NCBI GenBank assembly: GCA_963281155.1
Contig: CAUJLY010000003.1
Coordinates: forward strand, 5,518,001 to 5,582,000
Reading direction: 5' to 3'
From: Rhabditophanes sp. KR3021
Taxonomy: Eukaryota; Nematoda; Chromadorea; Rhabditida; Alloionematidae
DNA: 64,000 nt
Shown here: in pieces, positions 11,018-23,500 of the stretch
How positions within the stretch are numbered: position 1 is the first letter of the stretch
Layout of the letters: every line of letters begins with the position of its first letter
Made by a program: the position numbers and the translations under genes
Notes under the pieces: model-generated
What the model was told of the DNA's origin: nothing
The model's input: the letters and a program-made list of their open reading frames with translations, nothing else
The model's database searches: none

Positions 11018-12616
11018 ATGAACGATACTAAAACACACACCGTTCTGAAAACTAATACCTTTAACAACAATGGCAACCATCACAATAAAGACAATAATGG
11101 GCAGACTAATGAAATGGCATCAGGAAGTAAGGGTGATTCTGCTGTATCCTTCGAGCTAAACGAAGCTATTAACTCACTACATCAGTTGTCCGTTCAGCCT
11201 TCCACATCCAAGCAAAGACAGGGTAATGAATTTAAGATTGTTTCGGATAGGGCTCGGTCTTTGAAGAGATTCACTCCTTACCGGACTCCAAAAGTGGATG
11301 ACAGTGATGATGAGGTAGAGGAAGAAGATAATTGTCTCAATTTGAATTGCCGCCACCACCGGTCTACCAGTTATCATTTAAGCAACGAGTCGACGTTTGA
11401 GGACGCAGACCTTAAAAATAGACGCCATACTTTATGTTCCGTAGAAGCCCTGAACACGGACGATCCCCATTTGGCCTCGACCAATGAAAAAATCTCCGAA
11501 AAGGGTCTTTCCGAAGGCTGCTCAAGTCCCCATCTTTCCAAAACCACAACTCCCTCCTACACCACCACATCTTGCTCATTCGAAATCTGTAAAAAGCCAA
11601 AGTATTCCCAAACCGCAGAAAATGATGGTAATCGTTTTTTTATTTTACTTAATTTTAGTTTTATTTTAATTTTAGGTAAGTAAAGAACAATCAACAACAT
11701 TTACACAAAATAGGGGTTGCTGAATATCAAAACATTTATTAAAAGAGACAGCAAATATTAAATTAGTGGAATATTATTCGGAAGTATCTTTGAAAGAAAA
11801 ATAGATTTTGTCGATGGCATTTCAGAGATTCTTTTGATAGTTTCGGGATGCTTCTTAATCATTAGATTGACCGGATCTATCGATGTTTGTCCATAAATTT
11901 TGAAGGTCCAAAGTGATAGCGTACTCAAAAGCTAGAGCTTCATTACCAGTCAACTCGTCACAATATAAGGCTACAATTTGTCTATTAAGGCATAGATAGG
12001 CTGTTCTCCCTTGGTAGTTTTACGAGTCTTAGCCTTCTTAATTCACCCATCACCTTTTCCAGCAACTTAAGATCAGACAACTGTCTATCTTCTTCATAAA
12101 TATCCCTAACCTCATTTCGTAACTTGGCACAAATTCTTTACATGATATGTGAGATAGTGGGCTTCAGTGAAAGTTGATTTGCAGCTATTGCATTTGTTGC
12201 CCAACCCCTTCACAATCTTTGGTTCAGTGTTTGGATTTGGGATAGGCTTTATTAGATCGACTGCATGATCTTTAAGTAAATATTCATCTAACTTCCTTAG
12301 TGTCTCGGATAGAGTAGGGCAACAAAGAGCATGATTTGGTCGGTTGAGCAGTTGGAAGGAAGTAGTTAATCGCATGCTCAATTGCAAAAGCAGCATCCTT
12401 TGTAAACTTTGCAGTGAATAGATCACCCCACTGAAACATCTTTTGTAATTAATAAAGTAAACACAGTTAGATTCAAATTTTATATTATTAATTATGATTT
12501 CTTAATATTAATCAACTATTTCTTTAGGTGAAATAAATGAATTGACTGAATACTTCGACCGTTTCGTCGGAGTCGAGCTTAAAATGTCAGCCTTGGCAGA
12601 GTCAATGTATGCTTGA
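11018..12616 (+). CDS. OSER1: OSER1-like protein (oxidative stress-responsive serine-rich family)
   Basis: Two exons (11018-11627 and 12528-12616) join in frame to 232 aa. The start is the first ATG after the acceptor-like TTTTCAG at 10990. The body is low-complexity and rich in Ser, Thr, Asn and acidic residues, without folded-domain signatures or membrane segments. Two short blocks resemble OSER1 as I recall that family. Near residues 45-60 is SFELNEAINSLHQLSV. The extreme C-terminus reads ELTEYFDRFVGVELKMSALAESMYA, resembling the vertebrate ending with an acidic-aromatic helix, KMS, then MAE-MY (quoted here in pieces: ELTEYFDRF, KMSALAESMYA). OSER1 is a FOXO-linked stress and longevity factor in animals, and that role is only inferred here. 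The 900-nt intron contains an antisense decayed copy of the zinc-finger family described elsewhere. Confidence 0.58.
11745..12440 (-). pseudogene. Intronic zinc-finger-family relic, copy A (OSER1-like intron)
   Basis: The minus strand encodes a C2H2-like finger (CNSCKSTFTEAHYLTYH), then QLSDLKLLEKVMGEL and YCDELTGNEALAFEYA, with stops and frame changes between blocks. Copy F at 25.2-25.8 kb has the same blocks in the same order ([48 protein letters not shown]). Both end in a related helix (KHPETIKRISE and [11 protein letters not shown]). The host gene is on the plus strand, so the copy is antisense. Confidence 0.75.
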
Positions 12617-12771
12617 GGGTATATTCTGGTTATGATTTGTATATTGTTTATCACCCTATTTTATTTCTTTAGCTCCTTTTAAAATAAACTCAAATTAATT
12701 GTATAGAATAAATAATACGTTGATTGTTTGTAATTTTTTGTGTTATAACATTTTTAAATCAAATAGTTCGT

Positions 12772-12846
12772 ATTGTTGGTTAGTGCAATGGGTTGACTAA
12801 TGATTTAGGAATCGACGACACGCGTTCGAGTGCGGGCTGGTTTACC
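12772..12846 (+). pseudogene. tRNA-like sequence with box A and box B matches, probably a tRNA-derived relic
   Basis: TAGTGCAATGGG fits the RNA polymerase III box A pattern, and about 45 nt later GCGTTCGAGTGC fits box B with the invariant TTCGA. A 3' ACCA-like end follows. I cannot fold a proper acceptor stem, and the anticodon stem is not a clean 5-bp stem with a 7-nt loop. It is therefore not called a functional tRNA. A tRNA pseudogene or the head of a short interspersed element are the options. Confidence 0.35.
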
Positions 12847-13141
12847 AAGCATACCTTTAAATTAGTTAAATTTATGTATGATAAGGCCCAATATCAATTA
12901 GTGAAATTTACGTAATTCAGTCTTTAATGACTGGATGCTCGTCAAATATTACTAGACAAACTTTTTCTAAAACTTTAAATTATTTATGAAACAGCAGTTT
13001 TAGATTGCTTTCAACTAACGATTATAAAAGACTTTAATTTTTAGAACAAATTTGTATTAGTAACTTTTTATTAATAGTATTGCACAAATAAGGGCAATTC
13101 GCAATTTATTTATTTCAAGTTCTTGTTCAGATACGTAGTAA

Positions 13142-14374
13142 TCAATGGAAAGAAGAGAGGCTGTTGAAGGCATTGCCTTCATTTTCGGAAATTTCAAAGC
13201 TGAAATCGGAGGTAACGTGGTCGGCGGCTTTCCATTCAAATCCGACAAAAGCATACGCTTCTTTGGTGATTGGTGCTTTAGCCTGAGGCTTAGTGGCTTT
13301 CGTTCTTTCCTTTAATTGATCTTCAAGAGCAGCAGCTTCTTTCATTAAAGTTTCATTTTGTATGCGAGCAGCGTGGATAAGTTCCATTTTGTTAGTCTTT
13401 TCTTCGAAACAATCTATTATGGAATTACAACTACAAGATTCATTATCACCTTCTTTATTTGCGTTTTTCGAATTAACTTTGCTGGAAGCCGATTTTCCTT
13501 TAGATAGAGGTAAAAGAATGGCGTTGTTATTTAAACTACTATTAACCCCAATCATATTGCAATTGCTAACTTCTCCTATATTACTAACTGGAAGTTTCTT
13601 ATTTTGCATCTTTTTACCCTCAACTTTAACATTATCAGGAACCTCCCCTCTGCTCTTTTTCTTTTTTATCTTAGGATCAGGCATTTCAGCAGTAGGCAAA
13701 TGATCAATCGGATCATATTTCTGGTCTCTTTGCTTCATTGTTTGTCTGACTTTCATGTTGTAGTTAGGAATAGTGACGATGGCTGCTTTTCCATTACGGC
13801 TTTTGGCATGTAAGCAACAAGATTTATGAAGAATAACTATGAGACAAATCATGAGGATACTAAGAATAACAATGCCTAATATCACTAATAATATTTTTGC
13901 TATGTTTGGAGGTTTACTATCACCTTGAGAGGAAGAGTTATTTGAGTAGGGTTCTTTGAATATCCTTTCTTGGTCGTCGTCTTTCTTTAGATCAAAGTGG
14001 TTATCGGATCCAATTTGGTGACTCGTTTGAGCACTTGAAATAAATTCACCATTGGCGGTCATCGAAATAGATTCATTATCGGTAGTGCTTGGACTATAAT
14101 TAGGTTCGATGCCGCGTGGAATAGAGTCATTACGGATGTTGTTTGAAATATTTCTTGACATTGCATCAAATTGTCTCGGATTATCCGCAACACTTTTCAG
14201 ACCAAAAGAGTGGCGTTTCCTTTGAATCTTGTCACTTAAAACATCAATCTCCGATTGATTATCCAAATGCAGCGACTTCACGACTACTCCTTCTCCAAAA
14301 AAAACGAAAGCAAATATAACCACCAATGTAATATTAAAAAACATAATTTTAACGTAATCTCTTAAAATCAGCAT
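13142..14374 (-). CDS. Single-pass type I membrane protein of unknown function
   Basis: An uninterrupted 410-aa frame starts with a hydrophobic signal-like stretch (MFFNITLVVIFAFVFF; a second in-frame ATG lies at its head). A Ser/Asn-rich extracellular part with several NxS/T sites follows. A strong membrane segment lies near residues 160-182 (ILLVILGIVILSILMICLIV), then a short cysteine stretch. The long cytoplasmic tail is rich in Lys and Ser, with a basic run KIKKKKSRG. No domain is recognised. It converges on the OSER1-like gene. The layout (signal, short ectodomain, one membrane pass, basic tail) resembles the protein at 61.1-62.0 kb, but I see no convincing sequence match between them. 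Confidence 0.7.
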   Translation of the reverse strand: MLILRDYVKIMFFNITLVVIFAFVFFGEGVVVKSLHLDNQSEIDVLSDKIQRKRHSFGLKSVADNPRQFDAMSRNISNNIRNDSIPRGIEPNYSPSTTDNESISMTANGEFISSAQTSHQIGSDNHFDLKKDDDQERIFKEPYSNNSSSQGDSKPPNIAKILLVILGIVILSILMICLIVILHKSCCLHAKSRNGKAAIVTIPNYNMKVRQTMKQRDQKYDPIDHLPTAEMPDPKIKKKKSRGEVPDNVKVEGKKMQNKKLPVSNIGEVSNCNMIGVNSSLNNNAILLPLSKGKSASSKVNSKNANKEGDNESCSCNSIIDCFEEKTNKMELIHAARIQNETLMKEAAALEDQLKERTKATKPQAKAPITKEAYAFVGFEWKAADHVTSDFSFEISENEGNAFNSLSSFH

Positions 14375-14525
14375 CTATTGTAAAGCTATAAAATTAGCAT
14401 TTTGTTTAAAATCATATTATGTGTATCATTCCAACTCCAAATTATTATCTAAATTCAAATTTGCAACAAATATATGCACATGATTTTCGTTTAACAAAGC
14501 ATTCTTTCATGTAACAACTCCTAAG

Positions 14526-15124
14526 ATGGGTGCTGCCTGGAATGCTACAAAGGCTACAACTACTCAAGCTTATCGTGTAACTGCTACTAGAAGTGGAGAA
14601 TCCTAAGATGGCTGGTTTATGGGGTGAAACGAAGCAAGGAGCAAATGTTATAATGGACAAAGCAGCTCCAAAACTAATGGATGTTGCCCAGGCTACGAAA
14701 GAAGTGGGGAAGGATGTTGTACGTGCTACGAAAAATGCGGGAGGATTATCAAAGAACAGCCTCAATTCAATTGTGGGAAAATGTAATCAGAGGAAAATCG
14801 GTCATGAGAATGAAACTGAAGAACACAAAGCTCTGAGAAGAAAGAGGGGGATGAAGGAGATATTATGCCAACAAAGAGGACGGATCTAAAGAGACAAAGA
14901 TGGAGAGATCTGCAAGCAGGTCAAACGTTTCTCATTCTTTTTGTGCTATAGAGGATGTTCAAGATAACCGAACCAAGCTCAAAGTTAATATCGCCTCAAG
15001 GCCTAATTTTGGAGTCTTTTGTGATTGGACTAAATTGCGAGACCAGGATAAACAATGCTACAATCGAGATATTATATTTTTCAACACCATTAATTCCACA
15101 GTTAACACCGTGATCTTAATTTAA
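14526..15124 (+). pseudogene. Possible decayed coding sequence, family unknown
   Basis: Coding-like segments follow one another in changing frames: MGAAWNATKATTTQAYRV, then KMAGLWGETKQGANVIMDKA with AQATKEVGKDVVRATKNAGG, then SRSNVSHSFCAIEDVQDN and KVNIASRPNFGVFCDWTK. The first two share a PKM-(A/G)xxW-xxTK pattern, hinting at a repeated module. Stops between segments, with no obvious splice sites joining them, suggest a relic, but a real small gene with unseen introns cannot be excluded. Confidence 0.3.
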
Positions 15125-17557
15125 TAAGCATTGAAGGAAGTGACAAGGATCAACAATGACAAGATACACCACACAAGAAGTCATCTCACAAACGTCGTAA
15201 AAAGGAGGAAAAGGTTAAGACGGGTGTTACATTTGAACCCTATCCAACAATCGCCCTCTTTTACAATAGAAATTCACCACAGAGTTTGATGAGAAACCCT
15301 TCCAAGTTAAGCATGCTGAAAAAAAGCTGATCCTGAGAATGACTAATCTACACAAGAAATCTTTATTCTGATTCAAAAACTTGGTGGATTAACTGAGCAT
15401 GCCAATGGTCAATCTATGTTGAAATGTATTTACTAATAAATTCGACCAGAATATAAGTTTCTAAAATATCTATAACTACTGTCTATTTTATACCTACTCG
15501 AGTAAAATACGTGATTTCATAATTTATTCTTTTATTAATAATTAGTTCTTTTTTAAATAACAATCAGTCCTTTTTTATTCGTTTTATTAGTTTTATTAGT
15601 CTTTCCAAGTGAGCTTATTTTTCCTGTTCACCAAATGACATTGTATTATGAATCGAAGCATGATTAATGACGGCTGCAAAACGATATTATTTGGAATGAA
15701 ATACATTTACAATTTGATTTATTGTAACAAAAAAGCTTCGGTAATTGGTTAATGATGAGATTAAATAAAATTGATCTAAAAATACTTTTAATACATTTTA
15801 AAATATTTAAATACAAATAAATACATAGACACGTATTTTTAATGCATTTCCAAAAAGGATCTTTAACCATAAATAAATAAAAATCAACCACTTTGATCAA
15901 ACTCGTCATTAGTCGTGTTAATTAGTTACACTAGGAATATCCTTGACATTTAGAAAATTGAAGGTATTATATGTGAGTAAGTGAGTGTAGTGTTATTAGC
16001 CATTGTGTACTGTCTTAACTTGGGTCTAGCTTATAATTGATAATCTTTTGCGGTATTAAACTTATTAACGAAAAGTAGATTTAATCAAAGAAATTATCTT
16101 GAGAAATTGGTGACGTAAAAGATAAAGATCAAGATCTCCTTTTGTTGATTTAAAGGAACTAAAAAATCAGTTCACATATTTAGTCAATCATAATTAAGTT
16201 TATGATTTATTTGTTATATGATATCCACATATTATTTTATTCTACATATAGTTTAATTCCACTCAATTAATGCAATTTATTGGTAACATTTACTAATACT
16301 ATTTAATTGTAGTAGGTATTGTTGTAATGTAACATATTATTTATTAATTTATTAATTCTTTTTTTGTATTGCCATTAGAGATCATTTCCACCTCTAAGAA
16401 GTAAAACAATATACAAAAGGAACAAAATATTGTAGATGACAAAAACTGCCCCTTATTGTAATAGTTTGCAATACTTGAGCAAAATGGCTATATCGCTCCG
16501 AAAATGACTCTAAAATTCTTCTTCTTCATTCCACATTACATTTCCCTTGAAGTTTTGCGCACTACCACCATCTAAATACGAACAGACATAAAGGGGGGGT
16601 TGTGCTCTAAATTAGATAGTCAATCTTCATTACTAAACCTTTTCTAATCAGGTCTTTGCGTTTATTTGACCATACTTTAGAATATTGTTAGCATAAATGC
16701 ATCATTGAATTTTTAAAAGAGCCTAGGATACTACACAACATTATATCCTTATCACGAACGTTTTTCGTCTATTTTTTGATCCTTCAAAAGTTAATTTTAC
16801 TTAAATAGAGTTAGGGATTTTGATAGAGTTTATTACAGTTTAATTGAGTATATTACAGTTTGATGGAGTATTAAAGTTTGTTGTTCAAGTGTCTGCATTT
16901 TTTGATCCTATTATCATATTCTTTAAAATAATCATTTCACTAATTATTACACCGATTTCCCCAGTAAAAAATGATTTCAAGTGGATAATTATCACAGCCA
17001 ATTTATTCTCTTACAAATCTACATATTTATATTTACAATTTATATGACACTTTCTGTATTGCAATTATGTTCACAATTTCATTTACAACATCAACGACGA
17101 TTTATTTCCAATCTTTTTGTATCGCCCCAATACATGACCAATCATTTATTTGGATTGATTTCGCCAAAAATGTCATTCACACCAATATAATAAATAATAG
17201 AATATCTACAACAATTCTAGAATATGTTTTGATTTTGATTTCGAATTTATTTGTATCTAAATACACAGATACCTTTTGCTTTTTTGAGGCTCCGACTAGA
17301 GAATATGCATGATGTTGATGATGTGGTGACCTTTCCTGATCGCTCTCACCCATTACCGTCATTTTAATTTAACAGTAACAATTTTGATATTAAAACTTGT
17401 CTTCTGTCATGACTTTTTTGGATGCGCACATGTTTACAATAATTTATTTGAACAAACCTATGAATTTTACCCAAATAACATGAATACATACTTCATTAAC
17501 CATTATCTAACTTTATTGTTTCAGATCGCTCATATAGCGAAAGTCTTTATCTTTTTA
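15125..17557. other. Intergenic region upstream of LRP2
   Basis: About 2.4 kb, strongly AT-rich. Several short ORFs at 15.7-15.9 and 16.8-17.4 kb have only low-complexity Phe/Ile/Tyr-rich translations and are taken as chance. A small direct repetition of a TTATTACAGTTT-like phrase lies near 16.83-16.87 kb. The right end is LRP2 5' UTR: a splice-acceptor TTGTTTCAG ends at 17524, 33 nt before the first in-frame ATG. Confidence 0.5.
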
Positions 17558-20500
17558 ATGTTGCCATTTCTAAAGATGGCATCTACTAGTAGAAGCTGGT
17601 TATTTTTTATATTTTTCCTAACTATTAATCCTAATTTATATAATGCCTCCCAACCGCCACCAACTACATTTGCAAATGCTCCCGGACCACAACCACTCGT
17701 CATACCTATTCACAGCGGCCAAAGTAAGTTTCAATAGACGTGTATATCAAACAAAAACCGACGTCAATTCATATACCATCTAATATGTATAAAATAAAGA
17801 TCAATCATTTTTGTGTCTTGTTTGTCAAAACAATTATACACAATCTACCTGTTAAAAGTTTTGCAAGTATTAGATACACTTAAAAACAAAGTAGCTTTAA
17901 CCTTTATATTACTTATCACGATCACTAAAATATACTATTAGTTATTGTTTCGGTGTAATTAAATACAAACAGATACTTTCTTGTTTTTGTCATTGATTTG
18001 ATGCAAATTGGCTTACAAAATAACTAATAACCTTCTCATCGACAAATATATAGTCTTTTTAATCGAACCAAAAAATATTGGTTTGAAGGTTAATGTTGGT
18101 CATAAAGTAAAGTTATTATTTTCAGCAAATATAAGGAAGAATTCAAAAGGCCACCCATTTGGAGATTCTTTTACATCTTTGCAAAGACCAGCAAGGGAAG
18201 ATGAATTTCAATGTGTTTCTGATGGCAAATTCATCAAAATCGCATGGAGGTGTGATGGGTCTGCTGATTGTATTGATGGCTCAGATGAGGCTAGTTGTGC
18301 TCATCCTGGTATGTTCAAATCTTCCTAACAGTATCCTAATTAAAAATAGAGTATCATAAGTCGCTTACCCACAAAATATTAAAAAATAAAGTTTTAGAAG
18401 TAGTTTAGTTAAAAATATTAGTCATAAAATAGAGAACATGTATATTAACTTAAAATTTATTATGCACGAAAAACAGCACAAAAGATGGTATATAATATAT
18501 ACAAAGAGAAAAAATAGCTTATTCAAATATTTAAGTTTAAAAATGACTTCGACCAGAGGTCAACAATGTTGGAAGGATTCTGTCAATTTAAAAGATCGAT
18601 TTCTGGAGCGGAACACTTTCCATGATCGCAATTAGTAATTGTCCACATACATTTTTCATTAAATAGATATTCCAAATTCTTCGTAACTTTCTCGGATAGA
18701 GCTGGAAGCTTGCATTGGATGATATTGCCAAGACCAACTTTGTGCATTTTTTACTCTTTCCATTCAAAAGGCCTTGTTTCTTTGATTCTCAATTGCATGT
18801 TCGAAATTGAACAGCTTTCCTGTCATCTTTTTTGCTTCCTCCAATATAGAAGATAGACTTTTTGAACGTTTCCAAATCACTCCAAACGCAGCATTGTTTC
18901 TTGAATCTCCTTGCAGATACCATTGATCATGTAATCAAAGTTCACGAAATACTCTCCACATTCGACGCACACCTTGTTCTTAGGCTTCAATTTCACATGT
19001 ATCTTCCCACACGCTCTTTTTACTAATTGATTAAATAATTAATTATAATTATGAAATAAGAATAGCATCTTCACAATGATCATACCAGCATTCTTACAAG
19101 TTTACTAAGCATTAAAGTCTCTGCTCTTCTTAATTTGTCTGTTTTAAACAATACGCCAAAAATTTGTCTCCAGCTAAGACGTTCTTCATTATTAACATAG
19201 GCAGTAAAAGAGGTACAACTTCGGTGATGTTGAGAGTGCTTGAACGGCATTTAGCCTAGTCTTGATTGTCCATCTAGTTGCTGTTGTGTCATTCATACGA
19301 GGAAGTACTAGGGGCAAAAATAGTTGATTGTGCTTCTAATTTAATTTGAATATACTAAAATATTAATTAAATGTAATGTTCAAAAATCTTAAATTAAATG
19401 AGTAAAACAGCTAAATATAAACTTATCATACAACTTCTTTTAATTTTATATATCACATCCAGTTGTCAATTAACCAATACATAAATAATATTACGCTATG
19501 CTTTTAGGGTGCAAACAAGATCAGTTTCAATGTGACACTTATAATATTCATGGAGTCAATTGTATTCCAAGGTAAGTCAAAAACGGGATGGGAAATGTGG
19601 ATCAACATTACATTGTATTAAAAAATGAGTAATAAAATTAAATTGGCCTTAAACATGATGGCATGTAAAGTGCCTTTCAGCTATATTCATATTTTGAATG
19701 TGCAAAGTACTAAAGGCCCGTTGGCATACAGTCACGGTAGTTCGGACAATTATTAAAAATATAAAACAACTATTAAAAATATAAACAACTATTAAAAATA
19801 CTAAACAATTATTCCAAGTTATCAACTTTGCGATGGAATCCCGGATTGTAGTGATAAATCCGACGAAAACTCATCTTGTCCAAAACAAACGGTTTCATGC
19901 GATGTAAAAGATGGTTCCGTTTTTCAATGTGCTGATGGTCGTCAATGTTTTCCCAATTCTGAGCGTTGCAACAACGTTTACAATTGCAGAGATTTATCAG
20001 ATGAACTTTCTTGCTCATCTAACCACACGGCCTGTTTCCAATACCAATTCAGATGTGAGAATGGAGGAGCTAGTTCTTGCATTCCAAAATCATGGGTGTG
20101 TGATGCTAGTTTTGATTGTCCAGACCATTCAGATGAACCAGCATCTTGCGAATTCAAAGCTTGTCAGAGTGGTGAATTCACTTGTAAGAATAAGAAATGT
20201 GTTAGTTTGAAATACAAATGTGACAGCTTTGATGATTGTGGCGACGGAAGTGACGAAGAAATGTGCAATGCCTATAAATGTCCTCCTCAAATGTATCCTT
20301 GCTCAAGTTCAGGTTGTCCCCTTTCTTTAATGATCTTAACTAATTTTTTTATTTTAGGTAATTTATTGAACTAAATTAAGAAGCTTATTATAAAATAGGC
20401 AATTAAAAAACTATAGTAGAAACAAAGGTTAACATTTGCTATCGACAATTTCTTTTGCATTAAAGATTTTTTAGCTAAGATGACACCAATTGCACAGGCA

Positions 20501-23500
20501 TTCACTGAATTGAGAAGGTAGCTAGATACGTTTGTATCATTGATTCCAACCTCATAAAACATGTACAACATTTGACTTACGTACTGCCCACTCAGTAGCT
20601 TTTAGTTAGCAATAACATTTAAAATCTTCTAGACGAGATAGATAAAAATGTCACCAATACATTTAAACACATTAACGAATGAATTTATCCAATTTAGGCA
20701 AATGCATTAGTGAACAGAAATTATGTGACAAGTTTGCGGATTGCCCACAAGGAGACGATGAAAAGAACTGTAGTTCTAATCTATGCCCATCTCTTGGATG
20801 CCAATCGGGCTGCATCCAAAGGTAACATAAATTGATTTAACAAGTTAATATTGTTTTAGTCCATTGGGAGGACATTGTACTTGCCCAAACGGTTATAAAC
20901 TCGATGAAAGATATCAAAGAACTTGTTCAGATATTAATGAATGTGCAGAATTCGGGTATTGTGATCAAATGAGTTGTCAAAACCACGTGGGTTCATTCGC
21001 TTGCTCATGTCTATCATGTTTCAAACTAAAAATGAAATCAACTGACGTGAATGGCAACAACACCACAACTAGAGGCTACTGTACTTCCATGGAGTCCGAG
21101 AAAATGAGGTTATACGTTGCTAGAAGGGAAGGATTGTATCGGGTTAATCCTTACTCACCTAGCGAAGAGGCAAAGAAAATTACATCCGGAGAGTTTTTGT
21201 ATGGAATCGGCTTTGATTATGCTGATAAGAAAATGTTCTGGACAGATCGTCTTACTCATGCCGTCTTCTCAGCTAATATTAATGATAATGGAGAAGCCGA
21301 GCAAATTACCAAACTAGATTTGAAGAGTTTGATTTTCCCTAGAAATTTAGCCGTTGATTGGATTACTAATAACTTGTACATTATCGAATCTGGCTCAAGA
21401 AGAATCGACGTTTCAAATTACGAAGGAGATCGCAGAACAGTTTTACTAGCTGATGGTTTAATTTTGCCACTTGATCTTGCCTTGGATCCTATTAGAGGCG
21501 AAATGTTCTTTACCAACCAATTTAAGGTAGAAGGATGTGCCATGGATGGAACTAGAAGGAGAACCCTTATTGATACTCACACTCATCAAGTCAGTGGAAT
21601 TGTTGTGGATATTCCAGGTGCTTTATTAAACATGAAAAATTAAAAATATAGTTAAAAACCCGTAGAGATCTCTTCTTTTTCAGCAAAGATTCTTTCAGTG
21701 ATAAGTTTATCAATCTCTTGAGCACTAGCAGGAGAAAGCATGTAAACATCTTCAAATGAGGCTTTTACATTATCCACATTTGTGACTTGGTCGCCAAAGT
21801 ACTCCGTAAGAGTGTACTCTAAATTCTCTTCTAACTCTTTTGAAGAAACATTGACCATGACTACGATTGTCCCAGCATTGCTATCGTTGATCTCCTTCAT
21901 TCTGATTTGCTTTTTAGACTTAACGCTTATCATCAACTTTATTTTTGTAGTTGCAGAGATGTTGTGCCATTCTTGAGTGGAAATTTGGATATTTAGAGTT
22001 AATTGTTGATTCTCTAACATAATAAGCAGCCAGGATAAGATCTTCTAAAGTCCATTCAGACAAAGGTTTGTCACTCATTCTTGGATTCAGAAAGAAATAA
22101 AGATAAAAGAGATTTTGAGCATCTGGATTGGTGGAGATAGACCAGATTTTGTTCAATATTTCCTCAGCATCAAACGTTTAATTAAAAGCTTTGACTTTGT
22201 CAAATACCTGCCCACATTTCCTTTCTTCATAATGATCAACTAAAGCTCCATTATTACAAAAAACTACATGACACCACTTGCAGTGGATTTTTTCTGAATG
22301 CTCACCTTCTTTATGTTCTTCCAAGTCTCCTTTAGACAGAAATGAATACGAACATTCACTACATTTGTATACTTTGACAGGAGAAAAAGTTGGAACATCT
22401 GTTTCTTTGATGTCTGTGTCTCCCTTTTGACTTGTCCAACATTTTTATTTCATCTTCTGTGAGGCAATTCAACAGTTTTCTGTACCCATATCAAGATTCT
22501 TAAAACCAAGACAGTACACAATTAGGCAACGCTCAATTGTAAAAGCTAGGGAAGTTCATAAAAAAGTTTTCCATTTAATTGTGTAACTTGAAGCTTCTTT
22601 TTGCTTCAAAAATCTCCTTCATTTTCTGGATCTTGAAACAAATGAAGATCAATCTATATATTCTTTTTACGTATTTATTTTTACGGTGGTCAAATCTTGC
22701 TTCTTCGTTCTGTTCATACTCTTACACCTGGATAAAATAGAACATCAGCAGTGTAAACACTATGCACATTTCTTTTCCCAACTATCTTGGACAATTTCAC
22801 AAACTCTCTTTTAGGCATTGTAGCAAATAAAACCCAGGAGATTACATTTTGTTTAATCTAAAATATTACGATTAATAATAGAAAGAACATGTATTAGACT
22901 CACCAAAATAATAATGAGACAGTAAAACATCTTAAGGATATGCTATAGCAAGTTTTAAAGTGATATTCTTTTGACTAGAAAAATTGATATAAAGCATTGC
23001 CAAACTGTATATTGAAATCAAAAATTTATTAAAAAACGGAAAATCTAATCCAAAAATAGATATCTCTACTTTTAAAGAAAATATTGTTTTAATGATGAGT
23101 TTGCTAATAATTGCCATTCCATTCCAGCTAAACGTGTTTATTGGGTTGATCCAAAGGTTGACAGAGTTGAATCTGTTGATTATAATGGAAATGACAGACA
23201 AATTGTGGCACAGGGCATGAATTCTGTCCCTCATCCATTCGGTTTAACGATGTAAGTAAATGATTTTAATTTTAATTAGTTTCTTTAGATTCGATGAATA
23301 CCTTTATTGGACAGATTGGACTAGATTAGGCGTCGTCAAAGTGGAGAAGTTTGGATCCCAATCGGAGGTTATCTGGACAAATAAAGAAAATAACGTATTC
23401 CCAATGGGAATCGCAGCTTACCATCCAATGACTCAACCAGGACCGGAACACTCAGAATGCTTTGCCCAAAATATTGAAAATCCTTGCAAAAATAGCGATT

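Noticed and set aside
11745..12440. Treating the intronic zinc-finger copies as functional nested genes
   Set aside because: All copies have stops or frame changes within the conserved blocks; only copy D is close to intact.
15664..15909. 81-codon minus-strand frame with cysteines
   Set aside because: Composition matches random AT-rich translation and no flanking exon continues it.
16844..17362. Several overlapping ORFs upstream of LRP2 on both strands
   Set aside because: Phe/Ile/Tyr-rich translations of AT-rich DNA in mutually overlapping frames; no family pattern.
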